Below are positions 8,609 to 15,971 of a DNA stretch of 15,971 bases, one piece after another. The stretch comes from Marinospirillum sp. (GTDB lineage Bacteria; Pseudomonadota; Gammaproteobacteria; Pseudomonadales; Halomonadaceae). The stretch spans positions 1 to 15,971 of the forward strand of contig NZ_JACUUA010000069.1 in the NCBI RefSeq assembly GCF_014859565.1. The letters are read 5' to 3'. Numbering within the stretch: position 1 is the first letter of the stretch; each line of letters opens with the position of its first letter. Position numbers and translations under genes: made by a program. The notes below the pieces were generated by a model. That model was given only the letters and a program-made list of their open reading frames with translations. It made no database searches and was not told the origin of the DNA.

Positions 8609-9400
8609 ATGCATGTGCAAAAACAACTCTCAGAGCTGAACCTTCAGGTCTGGCAAGGTTGGCAACACTTCTGGGGTTCCCCGCTGGGGCAAGAAGTGCT
8701 ATCCACCGAGCAGCGTTTGTTACAACCTCTGCTGGAAGAACAACGGGGCTACCATCTTTTGTGTCTGGGTTCCTGCCCTTTGCAGCCCTTGTTAAAAAAC
8801 TCCAGTATCCGTCATCACTTGGAATGGCGGCCCGTTGCGGAACTGGCTGAGCACCCATCTTGCCTGATTGCTGATCCTGCGGCCTTGCCCTTACCCGATG
8901 ATTCGATGGATCTGGTGATTCTGCACCACTCGCTGGAGCTTTATTCGCGCCCTCATGCACTGTTAAAAGAAGCCGCACGAGTCACCTTGCCAAAAGGTGA
9001 ATTGGTGGTGCTGAGTTTTAATCCGCTCAGTCTTTGGGGGCTGGCGCGTTTATTACCGTCTTTTATGCAGGCTGAACCAATTCGATCCTTGATCGATGCA
9101 CGTTTTCTGAGCCAGAGTAAAATGCACGACTGGCTGGAGTTTCTGGATTTACAGCTGGAGCAACAGCAGCAGGTATTTCATCGCCCGCCTTGTAACCGGG
9201 TCAAATTCCAGCAGCGTCTGCGTAGTCTGGATCATCGTCTGGATCAAAAATGCTGGCCATTTGCCGGGATTTATATGCTGCGAATCAAAAAACGTATTGG
9301 CAGCCCGATGCGACCAGTCAGCAAACTGAAAAACACTGGATGGCTCCCCGTTCAGCCGGTAAGCTCTCCTACCCGCAACAGTTTAAAAATAGAGAAGTGA
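8609..9400 (+). CDS. yafS: YafS-like SAM-dependent methyltransferase-fold protein
   Basis: A 263-residue class I methyltransferase-fold protein, substrate unknown. The fold is suggested by LLCLGS (50-55) at the motif I position, [25 protein letters not shown] (87-111, motifs II-III), and a methyltransferase 11-like region, [31 protein letters not shown] (118-148). The glycine-rich SAM loop is degenerate. This also appears true of E. coli YafS, whose GFHLLKIGN aligns here, so it is a family trait and not damage. The place between gloB and rnhA matches E. coli yafS. The stop codon is 2 nt before the proposed rnhA start, so it is the first gene of a tight operon. Whether it methylates anything is unknown. 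Confidence 0.8.
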   Translation: MHVQKQLSELNLQVWQGWQHFWGSPLGQEVLSTEQRLLQPLLEEQRGYHLLCLGSCPLQPLLKNSSIRHHLEWRPVAELAEHPSCLIADPAALPLPDDSMDLVILHHSLELYSRPHALLKEAARVTLPKGELVVLSFNPLSLWGLARLLPSFMQAEPIRSLIDARFLSQSKMHDWLEFLDLQLEQQQQVFHRPPCNRVKFQQRLRSLDHRLDQKCWPFAGIYMLRIKKRIGSPMRPVSKLKNTGWLPVQPVSSPTRNSLKIEK

Positions 9401-9402
9401 TT

Positions 9403-9897
9403 TTGTCTGAACAATCTAAACCTGAATCCACCAAAAAAGTGGTGATCTACACTGATGGTGCCTGCAAGGGAAACCCCGGCCCAGGTGGCTGGGGTGCTCT
9501 GCTTCGTTATGGCAGTGTTGAAAAAGAGCTATGGGGTGGTGAGCGTGATACCACCAACAATCGTATGGAGTTGCTGGCGGCCATCTCTGCCTTGAAGACA
9601 TTGAAGCGCTCCTGTCATGTGGATCTGCATACCGATTCCCAGTATGTGCGCCAAGGCATTACCCAGTGGCTGCATAACTGGAAAAAGAAAAACTGGAAAA
9701 CCGCTTCTGGCTCTGCCGTGAAAAACAAGGATCTCTGGCAGCAACTGAATGAACAGGCGGCGCGTCATACCATTGAATGGCACTGGGTGAAAGGTCATGC
9801 CGGTGACCCAGGTAACGAAGCGGCTGATGCACTGGCCAATCGGGGTGTCACCGATCCTAATCCGGCATTACAAGAGTCAGGAACCACAGCATCATGA
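9403..9897 (+). CDS. rnhA: Ribonuclease HI, probable TTG start
   Basis: RNase HI cuts the RNA strand of RNA-DNA hybrids, for example at R-loops and Okazaki primers. The frame is open from upstream (an ATG at 9250 lies inside the previous gene), but the family starts close to the YTDGAC motif. I therefore choose TTG at 9403, preceded by AGAGAAG 5 nt upstream, giving 164 aa against 155 in E. coli. GTG at 9397 is possible but has a worse ribosome site. With this start the catalytic residues are D18, E56, D78, H132 and D142. Each is offset by exactly 8 from E. coli D10, E48, D70, H124 and D134. The basic handle [12 protein letters not shown] is intact. It follows the methyltransferase gene by 2 nt and overlaps dnaQ by 4 nt. 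Confidence 0.94.
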   Translation: MSEQSKPESTKKVVIYTDGACKGNPGPGGWGALLRYGSVEKELWGGERDTTNNRMELLAAISALKTLKRSCHVDLHTDSQYVRQGITQWLHNWKKKNWKTASGSAVKNKDLWQQLNEQAARHTIEWHWVKGHAGDPGNEAADALANRGVTDPNPALQESGTTAS

Positions 9898-10673
9898 GAC
9901 AGGTTGTACTGGATACCGAAACCACCGGCATGGATCCGAAAGAAGGCCATCGACTGATTGAAATCGGTTGTGTGGAGCTGATCAGCCGTAAATTCACCGG
10001 CAATAACTATCATGTGTATATCAACCCCGAACGGGAAATTGATATCGAAGCCACTCAGGTGCACGGTTTCACCTGGGAAGACTTAAAAGACAAACCCCTG
10101 TTTATCGAAGTGGCCGATGCCTTTGTCAGTTACATCGAAGGCAGTGAACTACTGATCCACAACGCGCCCTTTGACCTAGGCTTTCTGGATGCCGAGCTGG
10201 GCTGGATCAACCAGCAGTTGGGGCAGCAGCGTTACGGAAAAATTGCCGATTATTGCAAGGTGTTTGACACTCTGGCTTATGCCCGTCGGCGGCATCCTGG
10301 GCAGAGAAACAGCCTGGATGCCCTTTGTAAGCGTTATGAAGTGGATAACTCCGGCAGAACCCTGCACGGCGCCTTGCTGGACTCGGAGATACTGGCCGAC
10401 GTTTATCTGACCATGACCGGCGGGCAGACCACACTGCTGCTGGGTGGTGAAAGTGATGAACTCAGCGGTGATCATCAGGGTCTGCTGGCCAGTACTCGCC
10501 GGGTGGATTCTCAACGCCCGGCATTAAAAGTCTTGCAAGCCACTGCGGAAGAACAAACCGAGCACTACGCCAAGCTGGAGCGTATCAAGAAAAAATCCGG
10601 CGGCAGTTGTATGTGGCTGGACATGGAAAACCCTAGCGGAGAATCCAACGATGTGGCACCCCATTCAGGCTGA
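9894..10673 (+). CDS. dnaQ: DNA polymerase III epsilon subunit, 3'-5' proofreading exonuclease
   Basis: A 259-residue proofreading subunit of the replicative polymerase core. DEDDh exonuclease residues are all visible: D7 and E9 in VLDTETTG, D94 in [11 protein letters not shown], and H158 and D163 in [15 protein letters not shown] (178-183), right after the nuclease domain, sits where E. coli epsilon has its beta-clamp binding motif QTSMAF. The remaining ~75 residues are the linker and the segment expected to bind the alpha subunit. Length is normal. The start overlaps the rnhA stop (ATGA). In E. coli rnhA and dnaQ are divergent; here they are in tandem. The last 23 nt overlap nudC. Confidence 0.96.
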   Translation: MRQVVLDTETTGMDPKEGHRLIEIGCVELISRKFTGNNYHVYINPEREIDIEATQVHGFTWEDLKDKPLFIEVADAFVSYIEGSELLIHNAPFDLGFLDAELGWINQQLGQQRYGKIADYCKVFDTLAYARRRHPGQRNSLDALCKRYEVDNSGRTLHGALLDSEILADVYLTMTGGQTTLLLGGESDELSGDHQGLLASTRRVDSQRPALKVLQATAEEQTEHYAKLERIKKKSGGSCMWLDMENPSGESNDVAPHSG

Positions 10674-11523
10674 CTTCCCACAACAGCGCCCTTTACCCGA
10701 TTTTGAACGGGGGCAACAGAGTATTCAGCCGGGCGAAGTGATTGGCATTATCACTTGTGGCTCCGGTGCCATCCGCCCGGTTAATCAGCCACAACCTGGC
10801 TGGCCGTTATGGTTGGAACGGGATTATTACCATGCGAAAGATCACGCCAGTTTGGTGGTGATCGGGCGCTGGAAAGGTTTGCCGCTGCTGTTGCGTCAGG
10901 CGCAGCGAGGGGAAGCCAAAAAAGCAGACTGGCCGGGTTTGCGCAGCTGGTTGCTGCAAAGTGATGCCAATACCTTTGATCTGCTCACCACTGCAGCAGG
11001 GCTGGCCAGTTGGAATGAACAACATCGGTACTGCGGGCGTTGTGGCACAAAAACCGAGAGCCGCAAGGACGAATACGCTCGTGAATGCCCCCGCTGCCAT
11101 CTGCGTCATTACCCCAGAGTTTCCCCCTGTATTATTACGCTGGTCTGGCGCGAAGATGCTTTGCTGCTGGCTCGCGGCCCACGTTTTGCACCGGGGGTTT
11201 ACAGCACTCTGGCTGGATTCATTGAAACCGGCGAATCCGCAGAACAGGCATTACATCGGGAGGTGATGGAAGAGGTGGGTGTACAGATCGGTAATCTACG
11301 TTATCTGGGCAGCCAATCTTGGCCTTTCCCCCATTCATTGATGCTGGGTTACTGGGCAGAGTATCAGGCTGGAGATATTCAATTCGATGGTGTGGAGATT
11401 GAGGATGCCCGCTGGTATCCCTTTGACCAGTTGCCGGAATTACCACCGGCCACCTCAATCTCACGTCATCTGATCAACAGTTTTCTGCGCTGGAAAGGTG
11501 TTAAAGAACACAGCGCTTTTTAG
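10651..11523 (+). CDS. nudC: NADH pyrophosphatase / RNA deNADding Nudix enzyme
   Basis: A 290-residue NudC family protein. It hydrolyses NAD(H) to NMN(H) and AMP and removes NAD caps from RNA 5' ends. A zinc ribbon has C128, C131, C146 and C149. The Nudix box runs from G189 to V211, with REVMEEVG as its catalytic core. The NudC-specific signature SQSWPFPHS is at 221-229. The ATG at 10651 lies within the dnaQ end (23-nt overlap) and has GGAGA about 10 nt upstream, so translation is probably coupled to dnaQ. The TAG stop at 11521-11523 consists of bases belonging to the dispersed repeat, so the last residues may not be ancestral. The gene is slightly longer than E. coli NudC (257 aa) but has all key motifs. 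Confidence 0.95.
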   Translation: MWHPIQADFPQQRPLPDFERGQQSIQPGEVIGIITCGSGAIRPVNQPQPGWPLWLERDYYHAKDHASLVVIGRWKGLPLLLRQAQRGEAKKADWPGLRSWLLQSDANTFDLLTTAAGLASWNEQHRYCGRCGTKTESRKDEYARECPRCHLRHYPRVSPCIITLVWREDALLLARGPRFAPGVYSTLAGFIETGESAEQALHREVMEEVGVQIGNLRYLGSQSWPFPHSLMLGYWAEYQAGDIQFDGVEIEDARWYPFDQLPELPPATSISRHLINSFLRWKGVKEHSAF

Positions 11524-11548
11524 CAAAATCCGCGTAAATCCTCGCCCA
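11519..11548 (+). repeat. Partial inverted copy of the terminal repeat
   Basis: Thirty bases match the reverse complement of 25-54 with one difference at 11539 (T for C). The match starts two bases before the nudC stop codon and stops abruptly inside the hairpin's first arm, so the hairpin is missing. Directly beyond it begins sequence resembling the second half of a vapC toxin gene. It looks like a truncated or recombined element end. Confidence 0.75.
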
Positions 11549-11731
11549 TGGCTCGCTTTAACCTGGAGTATGGTGAGCAAGCTGCTTTTCATTATGGCGA
11601 TATCCGCGCTCAACTAGAGAAACAGAGCCGGCCCCATCGGTGTGAATGATCTGCATATCGCTGCCCATGCCAGAAGCATCGGTGCTACTCTGGTCACCAA
11701 TAATATGAAAGAATTTGAGCGCGTCCTTTGA
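11549..11731 (+). pseudogene. Remnant of a VapC-type PIN-domain toxin gene
   Basis: The plus strand encodes two VapC-like blocks in different frames. The first (from about 11551) reads ARFNLEYGEQAAFHYGDI followed by RAQLEKQ. The second (from 11630) reads GPIGVNDLHIAAHARSIG, then ATLVTNNMKEFERV, ending at TGA 11729-11731. This matches the C-terminal half of VapC PIN ribonucleases, including the conserved PIGxNDLxIAAHA region with its metal-binding Asp and the TNNxxEFxRV tail. An extra C in the run at 11632-11635 breaks the frame. The N-terminal half, with the first catalytic acidic residues, is absent; the gene stops at the repeat. No vapB antitoxin is present. The fragment cannot make an active toxin. 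It lies in the convergent gap between nudC and cysA. Confidence 0.85.
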
Positions 11732-11746
11732 TTGCTGAAGTTCGAA

Positions 11747-12898
11747 TCAATGGCAGTTGGCCGCCAGTTTAAGTGGCTCACTTGTGGGTTGGCGCTGTCC
11801 GGTAGGTAACCAGCGCAAGGGGCGGGGTTGTTGATCCTGCCCGGCCACAAACAGCTGGGCGGCCAGTGGCACGGCATAACATTGATCCCCGCGCTGGGGT
11901 TGCCAGGCATTGTATTGGGTGTGACTGATGGCAACCTCCCAGGGTTCGTCACTCTGCCAACCATCTGCTTCCAGCTCCAGCCGCACTTCCGCACCAATCA
12001 GGTTGATGGCTTTTACGACCAATGGCAGATTGGCCTGATCCGATGGCAGCTCTTGCAGGGTCAACTCATGTGAACGCAGGTATAACTGGCCGGCTTCAGC
12101 AGCCTGACCCACAGGAAAAGCCACCCATGCTTTGCCCTGCTGTAATCTCTGACCCTTTGCCTCTCCTTGAAAGACATTCACCTGCCCCAGAAAGTCATAC
12201 ACAAAACGGCTGGCGGGTTGATGATACAGATCCTGCGGTGTGGCCTGCTGTTCGATCTGGCCCTGACTCATCACCACTACCCGGTCAGAAACTTCCAGTG
12301 CTTCTTCCTGATCATGGGTGACAAATACACTGGTGAAACCCAGGTCATCATGCAGATTACGCAACCAGCGGCGCAGCTCTTTACGCACCTTGGCATCCAG
12401 CGCACCAAAGGGCTCATCCAGCAACAATACTCGTGGTTGCATTGCCAGTGCTCGTGCCAGTGCCACGCGTTGTTTCTGACCACCGGATAACTGACCCGGA
12501 TAACGGCCTGCCAGATGCCCCAGCTGCACCTTTTCCAGTAGTTCAGCAACCCGCTGTTTGATCTCTGCTTTGCTGGGGCGTTCATCACGTGGTAATACAT
12601 CCAGACCAAAAGCAATGTTTTCTGCCACTGTCATATGGCGGAACAAGGCGTAATGCTGGAATACAAACCCCACCTTACGATCCCGCACATGCAGGCGGGT
12701 TACGTCCTTGTCGCTGAACAGGATTTTGCCTGAATCAGTGGTTTCCAGCCCGGCAATAATACGCAGCAGGGTAGTTTTGCCGGAACCGGACGGCCCCAGC
12801 AGGCCCACCATTTCACCTTCGTTAATGGTCAGATCCAGCGGCTTGATGGCCTGAAAGCTACCAAAGGTTTTGCTGACGTTTTGAATTTGAATGCTCAT
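11747..12898 (-). CDS. cysA: Sulfate/thiosulfate ABC importer ATPase
   Basis: The ATP-hydrolysing subunit (383 aa) of the sulfate/thiosulfate importer, bound to CysT and CysW on the cytoplasmic side. Walker A GPSGSGKT is at 35-42, Q-loop Q81, signature LSGGQ at 137-141, Walker B VLLLDEP at 157-163, and H-loop H195 in VTHDQEEA. Residues ~235-383 form a C-terminal TOBE-like regulatory domain, containing YLRSHELTL near 272-280. The start is 145 nt after the cysW stop, an unusually large gap for this operon, and the gap holds a nested palindrome. The ribosome site is weak. The gene converges on nudC, and its last codons lie next to the vapC remnant. Confidence 0.95.
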   Translation of the reverse strand: MSIQIQNVSKTFGSFQAIKPLDLTINEGEMVGLLGPSGSGKTTLLRIIAGLETTDSGKILFSDKDVTRLHVRDRKVGFVFQHYALFRHMTVAENIAFGLDVLPRDERPSKAEIKQRVAELLEKVQLGHLAGRYPGQLSGGQKQRVALARALAMQPRVLLLDEPFGALDAKVRKELRRWLRNLHDDLGFTSVFVTHDQEEALEVSDRVVVMSQGQIEQQATPQDLYHQPASRFVYDFLGQVNVFQGEAKGQRLQQGKAWVAFPVGQAAEAGQLYLRSHELTLQELPSDQANLPLVVKAINLIGAEVRLELEADGWQSDEPWEVAISHTQYNAWQPQRGDQCYAVPLAAQLFVAGQDQQPRPLRWLPTGQRQPTSEPLKLAANCH

Positions 12899-12928
12899 TG
12901 GATCACCCGATCATGTCGCAGAAGTGGT

Positions 12929-13021
12929 GCAGGCTATTGCTTTTCAGGCTGTCTGCAACAGGATGTTGCAGCCAGAGCTTACATGGATGTATTTACGCGT
13001 CCTGAAAAGCATGTAGCCTGC
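12929..13021 (-). repeat. Nested palindromic element between cysW and cysA (MITE/REP-like)
   Basis: The outer arms are 12929-12948 and 13001-13021. Both read GCAGGCTA, then one (left) or two (right, on the opposite strand) unmatched bases, then TGCTTTTCAGG, so 19 positions pair. Inside are CTGCAAC (12953-12959) with GTTGCAG (12965-12971) around a 5-nt loop, and TACAT/ATGTA at 12980-12991. The total is about 93 bp with no ORF. It could fold as a large branched hairpin in the cys mRNA. There is no T-run, so classical termination is unlikely. The layout resembles small dispersed palindromic or MITE-like repeats known from gammaproteobacterial intergenic regions, but only one copy is in this window. 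Confidence 0.65.
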
Positions 13022-13043
13022 TCCTCTGTATTTATTTGATGAC

Positions 13044-13889
13044 TTATTGGTTTGTCTTGTGCTGCCGCCATTCCAGGAAGGTTTTTACCACCAGTGTCAG
13101 CAAGGCCAGGCAAGCCAGCAGTGAGGCACTGGTGAAAGCACCGACCAGGTTGTAATCCTGATAGAGCAACTCAACATGCAGTGGCAGGGTGTTGGTTTCG
13201 CCACGGATATTGCCGGACACCACCGCCACGGCACCAAATTCACCCACGGCTCGTGCATTGGTCAGTACCACACCGTAAAGCAGTGCCCATTGAATGTTCG
13301 GCAGGGTGACCCGGCGGAACATTTGCCAGCCGCTGGCACCCAGGCTCAGTGCGGCTTCTTCTTCAGAAGAACCCTGTTGTTGCATTAGCGGGATTAATTC
13401 CCGCGCTACAAACGGGCAAGTGATAAACACCGTGACCATCACTATGCCCGGCCAGGCAAACATCAGTTGTACGTCCTGATCCATCAGCCAGCTACCAATC
13501 CAGCCATTACTGCCGTAGAGCAGCAGATACATCAGACCGGCCACAACTGGTGAAACTGCAAAAGGGATGTCGATTAGTGTCATCAGCAGCTTACGACCGG
13601 GAAATTCAAAACGTGTGACTACCCAAGCCAGAAACACACCAAACACCAGATTTAAGGGTACGGTTAATGCTGCGACCAGCAGGGTCAGGCCAATGGCATG
13701 CAGGGTATAAGGGTCACTCAGGTTCTGCCAGAACAACCCGGCACCGGCACTGAATGCCTGAGCAAAAATGGCCACCAGTGGCACCACCAGTAACAAGCCA
13801 ATAAAAGTGAGTGCCAGCAGGATTAACAAGCGCCTTAACCAAGGCTGGTCACCGATGCGTTGCTGATGGCTGGATGTTGCATGAGCCAT
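13044..13889 (-). CDS. cysW: Sulfate/thiosulfate ABC importer permease CysW
   Basis: A 281-residue inner-membrane channel subunit that pairs with CysT. Its hydrophobic segments start near residue 20 (LLILLALTFIGLLLVVPLVAIF). The ATPase-coupling EAA loop EEEAALSLGASGWQMFRRVTLPN lies at about 176-198. It is followed by ALLYGVVLTNARAVGEFGAVAVVSG and RGETNTLPLHVELLYQDY, which are characteristic of CysW rather than CysT. The cysW start is 3 nt after the cysT stop, consistent with a coupled operon. Length and motifs are normal. Confidence 0.95.
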   Translation of the reverse strand: MAHATSSHQQRIGDQPWLRRLLILLALTFIGLLLVVPLVAIFAQAFSAGAGLFWQNLSDPYTLHAIGLTLLVAALTVPLNLVFGVFLAWVVTRFEFPGRKLLMTLIDIPFAVSPVVAGLMYLLLYGSNGWIGSWLMDQDVQLMFAWPGIVMVTVFITCPFVARELIPLMQQQGSSEEEAALSLGASGWQMFRRVTLPNIQWALLYGVVLTNARAVGEFGAVAVVSGNIRGETNTLPLHVELLYQDYNLVGAFTSASLLACLALLTLVVKTFLEWRQHKTNQ

Positions 13890-13892
13890 GAT

Positions 13893-14753
13893 TCAGTTCC
13901 CTTTCAGGCGCTTGAGGTAACGGGTTTGCCACACATTCACGGCAAACAACAAGACCAGTGATGACAGTAAAATCACCGATGCAATGGCACTGGCAGCGGC
14001 ATAATCAAATTCTTGCAGGCGGATAAAAATCATCAGGCTGGTGACTTCGCTGATGTAGGGCATGTTGCCAGCAATAAAAATGATGGCACCAAACTCACCC
14101 AGGCTGCGGATAAACGACAGCATGATTCCCATTACCAGTGCTGGCCACAGGGTCGGAAAAATCACCCGGTAAAATACCGTCCAGTCTGATGCACCCAGAC
14201 TCAGTGCGGCTTCTTCATCACCGGCATTCAGGTCTTCCATGACTGGCTGCACGTTGCGTACCACAAACGGCAGGCTGGTAAAAAGCATGGCAACCATGAT
14301 GCCGATAGGTGTGTAAGCGACCTTGATGCCCATTTCTGCCAACCACTGACCATACCAGCCCGCTTCAGCAAAAAGGGTTGCCAGGGTAATGCCTGCCACT
14401 GCGGTGGGCAGGGCAAAAGGCAGATCCACCAGGGCATCAATCAGGCGTTTGCCGGGGAAGGTGTAACGCACCAGTACCCAAGCCAGCAACAGACCAATCA
14501 CTCCGTTCAGCAGCGAGGCTCCCAAAGCCATTTGCAAGGTGACCCGGTAAGAGGTCACCACACGCGGATCACTGATCACCGACCAGTAATGACTCCAGCC
14601 CATACCCGCCGATTGCATCAGCAGACCGCTGAGCGGCAGCAACAGCACCAGACTGACAAACAGCAGTGAAATGCCAAGGCTCAGGGCAAATCCCGGCAGA
14701 ACTTGTCTGCCGGTGACACGAAAGGGGTTACGAATCAGACTGATGCTGGACAT
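13893..14753 (-). CDS. cysT: Sulfate/thiosulfate ABC importer permease CysT (CysU)
   Basis: The partner permease of CysW (286 aa). The first membrane helix starts near residue 20 (LPGFALSLGISLLFVSLVLLL). VDLPFALPTAVAGITLA is typical of this family, as is the EAA loop GDEEAALSLGASDWTVFYRVIFPTLW, followed by SFIRSLGEFGAIIFIAGNMPYISEV. The last motif distinguishes CysT/CysU from CysW. It begins 6 nt after the cysP stop and ends 3 nt before cysW. Nothing unusual is seen in the protein. Confidence 0.95.
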   Translation of the reverse strand: MSSISLIRNPFRVTGRQVLPGFALSLGISLLFVSLVLLLPLSGLLMQSAGMGWSHYWSVISDPRVVTSYRVTLQMALGASLLNGVIGLLLAWVLVRYTFPGKRLIDALVDLPFALPTAVAGITLATLFAEAGWYGQWLAEMGIKVAYTPIGIMVAMLFTSLPFVVRNVQPVMEDLNAGDEEAALSLGASDWTVFYRVIFPTLWPALVMGIMLSFIRSLGEFGAIIFIAGNMPYISEVTSLMIFIRLQEFDYAAASAIASVILLSSLVLLFAVNVWQTRYLKRLKGN

Positions 14754-14759
14754 GATGGC

Positions 14760-15794
14760 TTACCGACGCTGCAACTGATCCAGTTTACCGCCACTGGCAA
14801 AGTGTTCCTGCATGGCCTTGTCCCAGCTGCCGGCAATGTCATCAATGGTCAACAGGCGTAAATCAGGGAAGTTGGCAGCAGTTTCAGCCTTTACTTTTTC
14901 GTGATGAACACGGTAGCTAAAATCACGCGACAACAAACGCTGAGCATCTTCACTGTACAGGTGAGCCAAATAAGCCCGAGCCAGTTCCAGATTGCCGTTA
15001 CGCTCAGCGTGGCGCTCCACTACTGCAACCGGGAATTCAGCCAGAAAGCTGGCAGAGGGCACAATAATCTGGAAATCCTGATCCGGGTAAGCAGCACGAA
15101 TGCCATGCAGTTCGGATTCAAACGTCAGCAATGCATCACCGATACCACGATCGACAAAGGTATTGGTGGCACCGCGTCCGCCGGTATCAAACACCGCCAC
15201 ACGATTCAGCCAGCCACGCATGAAGGTATCAATGGCCTGTTGATCCTGACCAAACTTCAACTGGGCAAAACCCAGTGCGGCCAGATAAGAATACCGGCCA
15301 TTGCCGGAGGTTTTCGGGTTAGGCAGCACCAGTGAAACATCGGCACGAGCCAGATCATCCCAGTCGCGGATGTTTTTGGGGTTGTCCTTGCGTACCAGAA
15401 ACGCCATGGTGGAATAATAAGGTGAACTGGCATTGGGGAGCTGTTCGTTCCAGTTGGCCGGCAGCAGATTGCCGCGCTGGTGCAGGATGTCGATATCAGT
15501 GACCTGGTTAAAAGTCACCACATCCGCACGCAAGCCCTGAATGATCGCTTGAGCCTGACGAGAAGAACCACCGTGTGACTGGCGTACTTCTACGGTCTGG
15601 CCGGTTTGTTGCTGCCAGTGGGCAGCAAAGAGTTCGTTGTAGCTGACAAACAGCTCGCGGGCAACGTCGTAAGATGAATTCAGCAGTGTGGCATTATTCG
15701 CCAGCACCGGAGTGGCACCCAGTACCAGCGACAGCCCGGTAACAGTCAGCGTTTGGCGCAGACCACGGCGCAGGTTTTTGAAATTAAAAGGCAT
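14760..15794 (-). CDS. cysP: Periplasmic sulfate/thiosulfate-binding protein (CysP-like)
   Basis: A 344-residue periplasmic binding protein that hands sulfate or thiosulfate to CysTW. The frame extends upstream to 15899, but I choose ATG 15794. It has AAGGA about 7 nt before it and gives a clean signal peptide: basic KNLRRGLRQ, a hydrophobic core, and cleavage after VLA near residue 32. The mature part begins NNATLLNSSYDVARELF. RQSHGGSSRQA, DVVTFNQVTDIDIL, NPKTSGNGRYSYLAALG and FDTGGRGATNTFVDRGIGD are family motifs. TFNQVTDI, where Sbp has a different segment, favours CysP over Sbp. It is the first gene of cysPTWA. No cysM follows cysA as it does in E. coli. Confidence 0.93.
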   Translation of the reverse strand: MPFNFKNLRRGLRQTLTVTGLSLVLGATPVLANNATLLNSSYDVARELFVSYNELFAAHWQQQTGQTVEVRQSHGGSSRQAQAIIQGLRADVVTFNQVTDIDILHQRGNLLPANWNEQLPNASSPYYSTMAFLVRKDNPKNIRDWDDLARADVSLVLPNPKTSGNGRYSYLAALGFAQLKFGQDQQAIDTFMRGWLNRVAVFDTGGRGATNTFVDRGIGDALLTFESELHGIRAAYPDQDFQIIVPSASFLAEFPVAVVERHAERNGNLELARAYLAHLYSEDAQRLLSRDFSYRVHHEKVKAETAANFPDLRLLTIDDIAGSWDKAMQEHFASGGKLDQLQRR

Positions 15795-15854
15795 GGCGTT
15801 GTCCTTGAATAGAGATGGATCAAATGATGCTGATAAGATTAGCCTGAGATTTGC

Positions 15855-15883
15855 GTTATAACAAGAGCCATCCTTAGAACATT
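15855..15883 (-). promoter_or_regulatory. Candidate promoter of cysPTWA
   Basis: On the minus strand TATAAC (15860-15855, 5/6 to the -10 consensus) lies about 60 nt upstream of the cysP start. The hexamer 17 nt upstream is AATGTT, a poor -35. A good -10 with a poor -35 is expected for an activator-dependent promoter, and in enteric bacteria this operon needs CysB. This is a by-eye prediction. Confidence 0.35.
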
Positions 15884-15885
15884 TT

Positions 15886-15901
15886 GTTTGGCCTGGCAAA
15901 C
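15886..15901. promoter_or_regulatory. Palindrome upstream of the cysP promoter, possible activator site
   Basis: GTTTG-N6-CAAAC, perfect in its 5-bp arms, lies directly upstream of the candidate -35. LysR-type activators such as CysB bind dyads in this position, so it is a plausible operator. Specific assignment to CysB is inference only. Confidence 0.3.
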
Positions 15902-15926
15902 TGAAACGCAGGGTGGGGTGGTTACA

Positions 15927-15971
15927 CTTATATCCCCGCCCGATTGGGCGAGGGTTTACGCGGATTTTGCT
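15927..15971 (-). repeat. Short repeat with end hairpin, copy 2
   Basis: Identical over 45 nt to positions 7-51 and in the same orientation, with the same hairpin (core 15937-15950). It lies upstream of the cys operon, about 25 nt beyond the cysP palindrome, and reaches the last base of the window, so the element may continue. The bases before it (GTTACA) differ from those before copy 1 (TTCCCG), so the window ends do not simply overlap as a closed circle would. Confidence 0.75.

Noticed and set aside
8750..8790. Degenerate glycine loop of the YafS-like protein as evidence of a dead enzyme
   Set aside because: The YafS family as I recall it shares this degeneration, so it is not damage specific to this gene.
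11728..11750. TTGATT/AATCAA inverted repeat as a bidirectional terminator between nudC and cysA
   Set aside because: It has only six AT-rich pairs with an 11-nt loop and no flanking T-run, so it is too weak to call.
15795..15899. Longer N-terminus for the sulfate-binding protein
   Set aside because: The extra 35 residues precede a standard signal peptide, overlap the likely promoter region and lack a ribosome site, whereas ATG 15794 has one.
1..15971. The region as a composite transposon or excisable island bounded by direct repeats
   Set aside because: The interior is ordinary core genes with no transposase or integrase. 45-bp direct repeats alone do not show mobility, and the match at both window ends could reflect contig boundaries at a dispersed repeat.
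1..15971. CRISPR arrays, tRNA or rRNA genes, phage genes, defence systems
   Set aside because: None seen. There are no regularly spaced repeats and no tRNA-like cloverleaf next to dnaQ, where some relatives have a tRNA-Asp. The only toxin-antitoxin trace is the broken vapC.

Overview
The window looks like core chromosome of a gammaproteobacterium. It carries the gammaproteobacterial cluster mltD-gloB-yafS-rnhA-dnaQ, a cysPTWA sulfate importer and a yejABEF peptide importer. No identity search was possible. The protein sequences suggest a marine or Oceanospirillales-like lineage rather than an enteric one, but that is a weak guess. Coding density is high, no gene-free stretch exceeds 300 bases, and nearly every gene belongs to a recognisable family.

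Layout. Positions 1-232 hold one copy of a short repeat and a 48-codon unknown ORF preceded by a five-codon mini-ORF, all on the minus strand. Positions 233-8526 are a minus-strand block read gloB > mltD > yejA > yejB > yejE > yejF. The yej genes are overlapping or nearly so, and yejA starts only 39 nt after mltD. Positions 8609-11523 are a divergent plus-strand operon: yafS-like methyltransferase, rnhA (probable TTG start), dnaQ and nudC, with overlaps or 2-nt gaps. Positions 11519-11746 form a small scar between convergent nudC and cysA: a partial inverted copy of the repeat abutting a frameshifted vapC toxin remnant. Positions 11747-15794 are cysP-cysT-cysW-cysA on the minus strand, with a 93-bp nested palindromic element between cysW and cysA. 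The cysP upstream region has a promoter-like site and a palindrome. The window ends in a second full copy of the repeat, in the same orientation as the first.

How the genes work together. CysP binds periplasmic sulfate or thiosulfate, CysT and CysW form the channel, and CysA powers import for cysteine synthesis. YejA-YejBE-YejF forms a peptide ABC importer. Its position directly behind the murein lytic transglycosylase MltD suggests it may take up murein fragments. GloB completes methylglyoxal detoxification. RnhA, DnaQ and NudC act on RNA-DNA hybrids, replication proofreading and NAD-capped RNA or NADH.

I see no obviously novel multi-gene system. The most unusual items are non-coding: the three-copy repeat with an IS200/IS605-like end hairpin that supplies the stop codons of two unrelated ORFs, the vapC scar next to it, and the nested palindrome inside the cys operon.
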